DNA of 55,059 bases from Bodo saltans (lineage: Eukaryota; Euglenozoa; Kinetoplastea; Eubodonida; Bodonidae). The notes under the pieces were generated by a model, which was not told the origin of the DNA, made no database searches, and was given only the letters and a program-made list of their open reading frames with translations. The position numbers and the translations under genes are program-made. The stretch spans positions 2,496-57,554 of the forward strand of contig CYKH01002012.1 of NCBI GenBank assembly GCA_001460835.1. The letters run 5' to 3'. Below are positions 20,851 through 29,814 of this stretch, one piece after another. Numbering within the stretch: position 1 is the stretch's first letter; the number at the start of each line of letters is the position of its first letter.

Positions 20851-21229
20851 TGGGAAATAATGCCGCGTACACTGCGGCGTCCGATGCGGCGGAGGGGTGG
20901 TGCGGCGATGAGACAACGGGAGTGGTAGGCATGCTGCCGTGGCTTCCCAAGGTGGTGCTACCGGTTACCATGCGCCGATGCATTCCGAAGAGAGGTCGCC
21001 TGACGACCACTTGCCAGGATGCAGCGGCAACTCGTATCTACAGTTTCCTCGGCGTTTACGACGTCAAGTTGTGCAATGCCCCCTTTTCAGAGGTGTTGCG
21101 TTTTCAGGACAGGATGTGTGAAATGAGAGATGCAGGTGACTGGCGCTTTTGCCTCCATGTTTGTGGTGATGTCTCTTTTGTGAGACACTTGAGTTAGTGC
21201 CTGAGGAAACAATGGAGGTTCCAATTGCA

Positions 21230-21505
21230 GTAAGAGCAAAAAGCACCCGCCCTTGGATGCGCTGAAACGTTGCCGAGGGTGGCCTCCGACGCTCAGCATG
21301 TACACGTGCGAGTTCCGGTCCCACTTACTGTAAGAGCAACGATTCCTGCCCTTGGATGCGAGGAAGTTTTGCCGTGCTTGGTCCTTCCCCTACAAGATCA
21401 ACGTCAACATGCGAGATCGAGGTGAAAGCGAGGATGATCGTGTAAGAGCAACCAGCGCGCCAGCCCTTGTGGCGGCGTTTGAAAGGTTGCCGTGTGACTC
21501 CCGCA
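21230..21505 (+). repeat. Degenerate GTAAGAGCAA-type repeats in the strand-switch region
   Basis: Three units begin at 21230, 21330 and 21442 (spacing 100 and 112 bases). Each has GTAAGAGCAA, then GCCCTTG 8-11 bases later (extended to GCCCTTGGATGCG in the first two), then TTGCCG. Related partial units lie at about 22014 (GTAAGTGTGA), 22103 (CTAAGAGCAAC with GCCCT) and 22161 (GTAAGTGCAA with GTTGCC). Function unknown; it may belong to the retroelement or to the start region. Confidence 0.6.
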
Positions 21506-22389
21506 GCAGTCGGCATGAGACAAAGCGTGAATACCTGTCTGTCAAACTCGCAAGATGTGAACCCATGTACCACGGATGAAACGAAGTGACCCTCGGTCCC
21601 CGGTGCGGTCTGTTCCTGTGTCGTCAACGGTGACATGAGATCGCGCCGCGTCCTGCTGCAGCAAAGCGCCCTCGAAGACGCCCAACCGCAGTCCGCAGGC
21701 ACCGCGTCGCACACGCTTTCGCGTTGAGCCGGAACTGTTGCAAGAACCGGCAAGAGATACATAAGTACTCAAGCACTCTGCGCTATGACGAAGAAGACAT
21801 AGAGGTGAACATAGATAGTAACAAGCAGGAACACCTCATACGAGAGCATCTTGTACATTTAGACACGCTTTTCTCTTTGACGGCGTGCGAAGGAAGAAAT
21901 AGAGCCCTTCGAAGCTTTTGAGAAGTGAAGAATTTGGTGATCTAGCGACGGGTTGTTTCGCAGACGCTTTTACTCCACAAAAGCCAGAGCACGGTCTCAA
22001 GGTGGTCCAACCTGTAAGTGTGATACCTACCCTCGGAGCAGATACTAGGTTGCCATGCCCCCTTAGCCTACACCACGACCAGGTGCGAGGCGAGGTCCAA
22101 GCCTAAGAGCAACACCTGCCCTCTGTGCCGTCACCACGCATCAAGGAGGCATGGATAATTGTAAGTGCAACCACGTTGCCATGCGAGGACCACAGCCCCA
22201 AGCGTGAGTCGAACGAGGTCGCCCACACTTTTGGTCGCCACTCCTTGTGACGGAGTGGTCGGAACCTATGGACAGACGAAACAAGCGCCGTTTCTTTCGC
22301 AGAGCGGTATCGAACGTTCTGTACTACTATCAATTGGTAGGAACACTGCCAGAAAGAGTTTGCTCCCTTGTGTGGCCCAGCTGCAAGGA

Positions 22390-23030
22390 ATGGCGCCTGG
22401 AAAGCACCCTGGACGTCTGCAACAGTCGAGTTTACAAGCGAGCAACCAGCAGTATTTGAAGCAGCGGTCAGAAACGCGAATGCTCAGCAATGGTTCTGCA
22501 GCGCGGAAGATCGTATTCATGGCCTCGGATGCAACTGACAGGCGCTCGGGGTTCATTGAAATGGAAGGCGGCATTGTGTTGAAGGTTGCCGGACCGCTTG
22601 CATACCCACTAGATTTTATAGAGAATCACATTTTCATGAAGGAACTATGCCGCCATTGAATGCGTTGCTTTGGGCTAGGCGTGAACGCCCTGAAACGGAC
22701 CGAATCCGCCTACTCATCGACAAAACAGCGTCGTTACAGCAGCAACGCCGAGGAAAATGTCCTGTTGGCAGGAGTTAACGTTGCACTCGGAGTCATCACT
22801 GTCCTTTACGAAGTAAACGTAGCCAATACGCCGTCACGCGGAAGGATGATTGAGCAGGCGCGCGAATGCGTCTTGGAAAGCATTCGTGCTCGATGAAATC
22901 GGACAGCGCGCCCAATTAGCTCACGTTAGACATGACAACAGCAGCAGCAGTTCTGTGCGTCATCCAGAAGACGAAGACGAAGAAGATTATCCGTCTCGAT
23001 GAAGAGTGGGCGCTTCTAGATGAGGAGTGA
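22390..23030 (+). mobile_element. Decayed retroelement RNase H region (plus orientation)
   Basis: Homologous at DNA and protein level to 44480-45060 (minus strand). The readable pieces are IVFMASDATDRRSGFIEMEGG (first catalytic Asp), a KEL stretch (second acidic residue), ETDRI-LLID followed by a damaged asparagine region, and VLLAGVNVALGVITV with NVANTPSRG, where the other copy has NVADSPSRG. This order of acidic residues is that of retrotransposon RNase H. Several frame shifts break it (a missing base near 22647, for example), so it is not functional. It probably derives from a DIRS-like (VIPER/TATE type) element of kinetoplastids; that class is inferred from the ADSPSRG ending and from the reverse transcriptase remnants at 49305-49700. 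Confidence 0.65.
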
Positions 23031-23146
23031 CCACAGCCTTTACCAGACCGTGCAGGACCGGGGTTGGGACCAACTTGAGGGACTTGTCCTTCCGCTTACC
23101 TAATCTCCCCTGTGTATGTGGGGTACAAGGCAGTGTGACTAGATTA

Positions 23147-23232
23147 GTAAGCAAACAAATTCATTTGTTTTAATACACAATCTTCTCACACGAGCTCTGC
23201 TTTTCATAGAATAGCAAAGCTTCAAGCCAAAA
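23147..23232 (+). repeat. Right copy of the 86-bp exact direct repeat
   Basis: Identical to 20206-20291. It ends six bases before the ATG of the sugar transporter at 23238 and so supplies that gene's immediate 5' flank. The stretch CTTCTCACACGAGCTCTGCTTTTCATAG would serve as pyrimidine tract and splice acceptor. Confidence 0.95.
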
Positions 23233-23237
23233 GTTTG

Positions 23238-24885
23238 ATGTCCTTAGAATATGTACAAGGATTCTTCAGTTTAGCGGTGTTGAAGATCGCCGTTGTCAAT
23301 CTTGTTTGCGGCGGGTTGCTAGGTGTCTCCACAGGGTTTGTCGCCGTTCATACCACTTTTGTTCAAATTAGCCAAAATTGCACGTTGTACCAATCCCCTT
23401 TGTCTTGTGATGCTGTGGGAGGTGGAAGCAGCACATCGTGTCGTTGGGGATACTCCAACGTCTCTGCTTCTTACAAGTGTTTGTTTGACGACGATCTCAC
23501 GGAGTGCAGTTCGTTGGATCACAGTTCCTCTGACCAATGCTCAAGGCTTTCGCATTGTTCGTGGAGTTATGATGATAGCCTCTGCCGCCATGTTGCCGGA
23601 TATTCGGCGGTGGATTCTGGCATCTTTTGTGGTGCAATGGTCGTCGGTGGTCTTGTCGGGTCTCTTGCCATTGGTCATGTTGTGAATCGCTTTGGGAGGA
23701 AACGGTGTATGATCTTTGGCGGCCTTGCTGCAAGTTTCTGCTCGGGTCTTGTGCACATCGCTGACGCAAAGGTTATGTACAGCTTGTTGGTTGCCGCACG
23801 GTTCTTGCTGGGTGTAGTTGTCGGTGCTCTTTGTTGCGTGGGACCGATGTACGTGGACGAAATGGTGCCTTCTGCCTACGCAAATCCAGTTGGTGTCCTG
23901 TTTCAAGGATTCTTCACATTTGCCATGATGCTTGCAGCCCTGCAAGGCTATTTCCTCAACCCAACTGACTTCACCACAGATGTGAACATGCCCCTGAGAT
24001 TTCAGTTGTTGGATGCGTTGCCAACGATTTCATCGCTGCTTGTTATGATCACTGGAATATTCATGACCGAAAGTACAAAGTGGACAAACCGTAGCTTTCA
24101 GGATATTCAGACAAAAGATCAGGGATTTCTTGTCGAGTCGTCAACGGAAACAATTAAGCTCTTGAATTCGAAAGACAGTATGGCGCCACCACCAACTTGG
24201 TGGGAAATGAAAGGCGTCCTCGGAGTGGCGTTTATGATGGCCCTTGCGCAGCAACTTACTGGTTGCAATGCGATCTTTAACTATGCACCAAATATCACGA
24301 AGAGTATGAATTTTGCGCCGCTCACTGGCAATGTGATAGTGCTAGCTTGGAATGCGCTGACCTCGCTGGTGTCGGTGCCATTCGCGTCGAAGTGTTCGAT
24401 GAGGTCGATGTTTTTGGCTAGCTTGGAATGCGCTGACCTCGCTGGTGTCGGTGCCATTCGCGTCGAAGTGTTCGATGAGGTCGATGTTTTTGGTCGGTAC
24501 ATTATTCGCTAGTGTCGCTGGTTTCCTCACCGGTATTCCGCATTATCCAGGTGTTGCTTCCGAAGACACGCGCAGCGATTTTGCGATCGCAGGTGTGTCG
24601 CTTTTTCTTTTGGCATTCGAAATTGGTATTGGATCCACATTCTTTGTTCTTGCACAGACGCTTTTCCCTGAAAACTTTAGAGCAAAGGGCTCCAGTTTTA
24701 CCATGGTGTGCATGTTTTTGTTTAACATTTCGTTGAATGTTGGATTTCCGATAGTGGTTGAGGCGGTTTCCGGTGGTCCTTCGGGTAACCAAAACAAAGG
24801 AATGAGCGTCACATTCTTGTTCTTTGGTTGTGTCGGTGCAGCCAGTCTTTGTGTTTTAGTAAAGTTTCTCAAGCCACATGAGTAG
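23238..24885 (+). CDS. Sugar transporter, major facilitator superfamily (frame broken by a 76-bp tandem duplication)
   Basis: Removing one copy of the exact 76-bp duplication (24341-24492) gives one 523-residue protein with twelve likely membrane segments. It carries the signature of kinetoplastid hexose transporters: a Cys-rich extracellular loop after helix 1 (NCTLYQSPLSCDAVGG), the loop motif NRFGRKRCM, RFLLGVVVGALCCVGPMYVDE in the PESPR-like region, QQLTGCNAIFNYAP, and the C-terminal helices ending KFLKPHE. Expected role: facilitated uptake of glucose or a related hexose at the plasma membrane. The ATG at 23238 is the first after the 86-bp repeat. The N terminus (MSLEYVQGFFSLAVLK) is about 14 residues shorter than in the paralogue at 28785, so the original start may have been lost at the repeat boundary. 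It is the first gene of the plus-strand block. Confidence 0.88.
24341..24492. repeat. Perfect 76-bp direct tandem duplication inside the sugar transporter
   Basis: Bases 24341-24416 and 24417-24492 are identical. The unit shifts the frame by one; deleting a copy joins FNYAPNITKSMNF...RSMF to LVGTLFASVAGF in one frame. A likely assembly artefact. Confidence 0.93.
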
Positions 24886-25006
24886 GTAGGACTTTGTGAG
24901 CGATGCAACAATAGTGAATGCGAGGAGCAAATTCTGTATTTGAATTCGAAGACACAATGCGCATCAGCATATAACATTTTTTCCCCAATGACTGTTGATA
25001 GAAATT

Positions 25007-25054
25007 TATTTTCTTCTTTTTTTTTTTTTTTTTGCTTGCAAACACCCTTCTAAG
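25007..25054 (+). promoter_or_regulatory. Pyrimidine tract and probable spliced-leader acceptor for the NHL-repeat gene
   Basis: A nearly pure pyrimidine run (25007-25033) is followed by the first AG at 25053-25054 and the ATG at 25097, giving a 5' untranslated region of about 42 bases. Confidence 0.6.
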
Positions 25055-25096
25055 AAGAGTTGAGTGATGTGCACGTGTTACTTCTAAAAGCAACAC

Positions 25097-28000
25097 ATGT
25101 TGATGTTGTGCTCTTTGAGGTGGTTAGTACTTTTCCTCTTGGGTGCATCAGAGCTGCTACAGGGTTGTTCTATAAGTTCACACGCTGCGAGTACTCCTGT
25201 GCCAGTGACTGTGTCTACACTGTTCCACTCCAACATTTTCGTGAATGATCTCTCAGTTGATGGTGCCGGTGTAGTGTTGGTGGTGTCAGCATCCCGCAAG
25301 GCGTTGTTTCAGTTGGCAGAAAATGGTATCACGCTTCTACTTGCTGGCAGTGTAAACGGATCAAGTGGATTTCAAGATGGTATCGGATCAGAAGCAATGT
25401 TTTCAGGCCCCCGCGGCATTGCATGCGACAATGTCAACCGCATAGTGTACGTAAGTGACTACGGCAACAGTCGCGTACGCTCGATAGCACTCTCCACAGC
25501 AAACGTCACCACCTTAGCAGGGAGTGGTAGTGTTGGTAACGTTGATGGAATCGGAACGAGAGCGCAGTTCTACGGGCCATATGGAGTGACGTACCACTCC
25601 CTTAGTGAAGTATTGTACATCACGGATTTCTTGACTACTGCCTACGTTCGCAGGATTGTCATTAGTACCGGCAATGTTAGCACGATTACATCCGCAGAGA
25701 GTCGGGTCTACTACTTCTTATGTGTCAACAGCGCTGGTACGTTTCTTTACGTCACAACGCCGGATGTCATCTTGGAAGTCAACGTCTCCAGCGGTACAAT
25801 TTCTACCTTGGCGGGAAGAATTGGTGCCACAGACTATGCAAACGGTCACGGATCAGCTGCGTTGTTTAACGTCCCTCTGGGGATTGCATTGAATGGGGAT
25901 GAGTCTGCACTGATCATCGCTGACGAGAACAACCATCGTATTCGAAAGTTGGAACTCGCAACGACGATTGTCACGACAATTGCCGGAAGTGGTCAAGTTG
26001 GATCGATCAATGGCCCTGGTCTCACCGCCTTGTTTGACAGCCCATATGCCGCGAAATGGAATTGCAACGTGACAATGGGGTTGTGCGGCGTGTTAGTAGT
26101 GGACTACAATAGTCAATTCGTACGGTTTGTGTCGGTTGAGAAAATACCAACATTAACGATGGCACTTTCGGAGGAGGCAACTGGGTCAACTTCGATATCA
26201 CGCGTGCAATCGTTTTCACTCTCTTCGATGAGCACGATGTCCCTATCGCCAAGCAACTCTAGAACGCTGTCACCAACGTGCATCGTCTTCTCGATGTCCC
26301 TTTCAGGGACCGTTGTTTCTTCGAGTTCCGTGACTCGCAGTCTTGCGGCAAGCAGCTCATCTGTATCTAGGAATGAAACTGTTTCAGAGGTAAAAAGTCA
26401 AAGCGCAACGAATGTTGTCTCATTCAGCAGCAACGTATCTACGTCAAATTCTGCTACTGCATGGCTGCTGTCAACGTCCTATTCCTCGGTAGTTACAGCA
26501 TCGAATAACAGTGTGGACTCAACAGCGACAACTCCACTTTCGACATCGTTGAGCGCATCTCGGGCCACAAGATCAGCACTCCAATCGAACTCACGATCCC
26601 TCTCACGCAGCGGAGACAGTAAATCGCACTCTCACACAGGCAATTCCTCCTCAGCATCAGTAACAGCGTTCTGTGCGTTAGTTCCTGCCGATGGTCAGTC
26701 ATCAGTTGGCAGCCTGCAGCCACTCAACGTAAGCGTGATGCCAGAGGATGCGATTCCTATCATCAACACCTTGACGACATCTTCAGGATGGAATGATACC
26801 TCCGTTGCGCCCCTCAGCCGCGTTTCGTTGCTGCGGAGCGTGCCTCTTGGCGTGAACCTGTCCCTCTTCCTTGGCGGCACAATCCGTGGCGGATCAGTGG
26901 ATGGGTGGGGGCTGGTGAGAGTTACCGTGAACGTCCTGCCCGTTGCTGGCTCCTCGGCATTCCCGTTTCTGACCGCTGTTGTGCCCTACACGCTGCTGTC
27001 CAACGACATCTATCATCGCACTCAGCAGCTGCTGCTGCTTATTTTTCCTCCAAATGCGACAGCACCGGCGCGTTGGCTGCCGACGTCGCTGAGTGCCTTC
27101 ACTGATCTCACGCTATCGTTGCAATTGTCACTGAGCTGCCCGACGGAACAGTCGATCACAATCGATGTGATTGTGGAGGTGCCGTGCCCTGGAGAGGTGC
27201 AGCCGCTCGCATCGGAGGTGAAAATTGCTGGAAGAGTGGCGCAGTTCTCGAGCTCGTTTGTTGGGCCAGCGGCCGGGAGTGCCGTTGGCCGGCTTACATC
27301 TGTACGCAGCCTTGTACTGTGCAGTGAGAGCGCAGTTACGAATGGGCTGATGCCGCTGGAGGTAGGTACCTGCGATTCTGCCGGAACTGTCGCAACTTCT
27401 GCGCGTGGCAACATTGTTGGAAATTTAGTGCTCTGGGCTATCGTCTGCGCAGTGATGGTGATTGCAGTGGCTTTATACTCTCACCTTGGCCGCAGGACGA
27501 CGCTCACCTCAGCTGCAGCTGCGCTTGGTGTGCCGTCACAGTTATTACCACTTGTCGTTGTAACGGTACCTTCCACAACATCAAGCACGTTCTACCTGCT
27601 GCACGCATCTACCTGTAGCGCTGATGGCGTGATCGCTGCATTGGGCGTCGTGATGTGTATCGTCCCCATCGCAATGCTCTGCTCGGCTGCGTACATTGTA
27701 CCGCGTCGTTGTACGCTTGTGAGATGCGCCCCCAAAAGCGGATCCAGTGGCGAGCTGAACTTCTCATCTGTTTTTCACCGTCACTGGAGGTGGCGTGAAT
27801 TAAGGATGGAAACTAACTCTGGAATAGAAGCCCAAGAGCCTTACACGTGGCTGCGCGCTGCGACGGTGCTGCTGCTGGACTACAGCGCCGTGTGGTTTGC
27901 TTGCGTTGATCTCGTCGTGCTGACTGCATCGTCCTCCCTCGGCGCGCTGAGCGTCGTGGAGTCCGCTGTAGCGTGCCGAGGCGGTGCTATCGGTATCCTA

Positions 28001-28546
28001 GTGCTGTACGTCATGCAGCTATTACTGTGCGCGGTAGTGCGGCCGTTTACGACGTTGCTCTCGCATGTGTACGCGATGTTTACGCTCGTGTTAAGCTGCA
28101 TTACAGTGGCGTGCCAGGTGTGGTACATGCACAGCTCCATTGAAGAAAATGTGAATCCCAACACACTCCACAGACTTCTGGTGGCCGCCGCGGTGTGCGA
28201 TCTTCTTGTGTCGGGGGTGAGCATATTAAAGCTGCTCTTTGACGCCGTCGATGTTGCGAAGGCAACCCGCCGGCACTTTAATGCGTTGCTGCTCACCACA
28301 TCAAGTCCTCGTCGACCACGTGATTTATTGGTCCTTCATACGATGGAGCCACTTCATCTTGAGGCGGGCTTTGATGACGAATCAGCGGGTCATGTGTCCC
28401 TCTCGGAGGAATGTGAATTCAACGGGTTGATTCTTCCGGTGGATGAGGAAGGTTACGAAGGTGATGTTGCTTCTGGAATTTTTACTGCAAGGGAGAGCGC
28501 CGCCCGTGAGATATCCGACTTGGAACGGATTTACGGGAGTTCGTGA
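25097..28546 (+). CDS. NHL-repeat polytopic surface protein
   Basis: ATG at 25097; 1149 residues. A signal peptide (MLMLCSLRWLVLFLLGASEL) is followed by about 300 residues of NHL-type propeller repeats. Each has the pattern DGIGxxAxFxxPxGI...(V/I)Y(V/I)(S/T)D...VRxI...TLAGSG (for example GFQDGIGSEAMFSGPRGIA, VDGIGTRAQFYGPYGVTYH). Next comes a Ser/Thr-rich stalk of about 170 residues with many glycosylation sites, then a Cys-containing beta domain. About seven membrane segments lie in the C-terminal 380 residues (LVLWAIVCAVMVIAVALYSH, VIAALGVVMCIVPIAMLCSA, LLLDYSAVWFACVDLVVLTA, YVMQLLLCAVVRPF and others), with an acidic cytoplasmic tail. NHL propellers usually bind ligands. It is probably a surface receptor or adhesin. 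It sits between two paralogous sugar-transporter copies and shares its C-terminal module with the giant protein at 8076-12827. Confidence 0.85.
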   Translation: MLMLCSLRWLVLFLLGASELLQGCSISSHAASTPVPVTVSTLFHSNIFVNDLSVDGAGVVLVVSASRKALFQLAENGITLLLAGSVNGSSGFQDGIGSEAMFSGPRGIACDNVNRIVYVSDYGNSRVRSIALSTANVTTLAGSGSVGNVDGIGTRAQFYGPYGVTYHSLSEVLYITDFLTTAYVRRIVISTGNVSTITSAESRVYYFLCVNSAGTFLYVTTPDVILEVNVSSGTISTLAGRIGATDYANGHGSAALFNVPLGIALNGDESALIIADENNHRIRKLELATTIVTTIAGSGQVGSINGPGLTALFDSPYAAKWNCNVTMGLCGVLVVDYNSQFVRFVSVEKIPTLTMALSEEATGSTSISRVQSFSLSSMSTMSLSPSNSRTLSPTCIVFSMSLSGTVVSSSSVTRSLAASSSSVSRNETVSEVKSQSATNVVSFSSNVSTSNSATAWLLSTSYSSVVTASNNSVDSTATTPLSTSLSASRATRSALQSNSRSLSRSGDSKSHSHTGNSSSASVTAFCALVPADGQSSVGSLQPLNVSVMPEDAIPIINTLTTSSGWNDTSVAPLSRVSLLRSVPLGVNLSLFLGGTIRGGSVDGWGLVRVTVNVLPVAGSSAFPFLTAVVPYTLLSNDIYHRTQQLLLLIFPPNATAPARWLPTSLSAFTDLTLSLQLSLSCPTEQSITIDVIVEVPCPGEVQPLASEVKIAGRVAQFSSSFVGPAAGSAVGRLTSVRSLVLCSESAVTNGLMPLEVGTCDSAGTVATSARGNIVGNLVLWAIVCAVMVIAVALYSHLGRRTTLTSAAAALGVPSQLLPLVVVTVPSTTSSTFYLLHASTCSADGVIAALGVVMCIVPIAMLCSAAYIVPRRCTLVRCAPKSGSSGELNFSSVFHRHWRWRELRMETNSGIEAQEPYTWLRAATVLLLDYSAVWFACVDLVVLTASSSLGALSVVESAVACRGGAIGILVLYVMQLLLCAVVRPFTTLLSHVYAMFTLVLSCITVACQVWYMHSSIEENVNPNTLHRLLVAAAVCDLLVSGVSILKLLFDAVDVAKATRRHFNALLLTTSSPRRPRDLLVLHTMEPLHLEAGFDDESAGHVSLSEECEFNGLILPVDEEGYEGDVASGIFTARESAAREISDLERIYGSS

Positions 28547-28784
28547 GGAACGTGCAATTGATTTCGTTTCGGATTTGCGAAAAATGGAAGGAAAGAATTG
28601 TGTTTTGACATACTGGGGGAAAAATGTGTTTCCTGCTTTCTTTTTTGCGCCTTCCCCAATTGAGTACCTTTATACGTGCGACATGATCTTTAAATGATGG
28701 CGACGTCACAACGAGCTTTCATCAGTCCTTTTTTTTTAGCTTTTTATATTTCTTCTTTTCGATAAAGCGAACTACACATTGGGA

Positions 28785-29281
28785 ATGAAGAACGTAAGCG
28801 ACGCTACCACGAATCAACCGAAAATAAGCAAACAGGAATATGTGCGAGGCTTCTTTACTGCAGAAGTCTTGAAAGTGGCGTGGATCAACCTGGTGTGCGG
28901 CGGCCTTCTGGGTGTTGGTATCGGCTTCGTCCCAGTGCACACCACCTTCATGACCATCAGCAAAAACTGCACGTTGTACGCCTCTCCAGAGGCTTGTTCA
29001 TCGGTGACAGGCACTTCTCGCCACTGGGGCCTCAGCAATATGAGTCTTGTGGACGAGTGCCTGTTTGACGACGTGTTCGATTGCCGAACATTCGATCACA
29101 CCTCTGCAGATGCGTGTGCTACAGGAGCTGCGTATTGTACGTGGAGCTACGATGATCATTTGTGCCAACACAGTGCATGGGGATTTCGTTTTCGTTCTTT
29201 GGTGTTTGTGGACTCGTGAGCTTGGTGGTGCTGTACAAGTACATGGACCCGTACGAAGGGGATAATATTGGAAAGAGGTAA
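28785..29281 (+). pseudogene. Internally deleted second sugar transporter
   Basis: The ATG at 28785 starts about 130 residues closely related to the N terminus of the transporter at 23238 (KVAWINLVCGGLLGVGIGF, NCTLYASPEACSSVTG, TWSYDDHLCQHSA). At about 29176 the sequence jumps, in another frame, to the last 34 residues of a transporter (MGISFSFFGVCGLVSLVVLY to DNIGKR, stop at 29279-29281). That tail parallels VTFLFFGCVGAASLCVLVKF of the first copy. Roughly 1.1 kb of the middle is missing. As given it would make a 145-residue truncated protein. It is either a true deletion pseudogene or a collapsed assembly of tandem transporter copies. Confidence 0.85.
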
Positions 29282-29814
29282 GACGTCGATGGGCACGGCA
29301 GTTCAGTGCAGCATTGACACTGGTGGCGTTTTTTTTTCCTTTTCTTTCTTAGATTTAAGCTGCTCGCTGCACACCGACGGTGGAGGGTGGGTTACGAACT
29401 GTTTCCGAATGTGTTGTTTTTGTTTTTGGTTTTATGTGCTTAGATTTTCAGCTGCGATTGTTTTTGGATGTGTTTTTGCTTTTCAGCACAATAAAATGTG
29501 TTTACTGGGTTTCTATTTTTTTCCGAACTGGCTTCTCTTGGATACAACGCAAGGGTGCCGAAATTCCTGGACAGGTCAAACAAGCTAACTTAAGAGAACG
29601 AACTCGTCTTACCAGAGTAATCCGCCGCCACGACAGTGCGATCGCTACTTCCTTTTGCCTTGAAGTGCTTTTCCGTGTTCTTTTGACTTTTGTGCAGCTT
29701 AGAAACAGCCACCTTTTTGCTAACTTTCCTATCGGAAACGACGGGAGACCCTTTAGCAAGACAAAATCACACGCAAGCGCAGAACAGAACAAAGTGCCGC
29801 AATTAGTAAGTTAC
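29282..29814 (+). other. 5' flank of the MORN-kinesin gene
   Basis: About 530 bases, T-rich, with several pyrimidine tracts each followed by AG (about 29329-29352, 29480-29490 and 29680-29700), any of which could be the spliced-leader acceptor. The kinesin frame is open through part of it, but the composition is not protein-like and the first well-placed ATG is 29815. Confidence 0.5.

Larger units (their letters stand above)
20206..23237. other. Divergent strand-switch region (probable transcription start region)
   Basis: All genes to the left read minus and all genes immediately to the right read plus. In kinetoplastids such divergent switches are the sites where Pol II starts both polycistrons, without classical promoters (established knowledge). 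This one is about 3 kb. It holds an assembly gap, GTAAGAGCAA repeats and a decayed retroelement, and is flanked by the 86-bp repeats. No intact gene is seen in 20292-22389; the open frames there lack protein character or run through N. Confidence 0.7.

Noticed and set aside
20432-21010. Frames of 130-190 codons across 20432-21010 on both strands
   Set aside because: They span the 300-N gap and have no recognisable protein content on either side.
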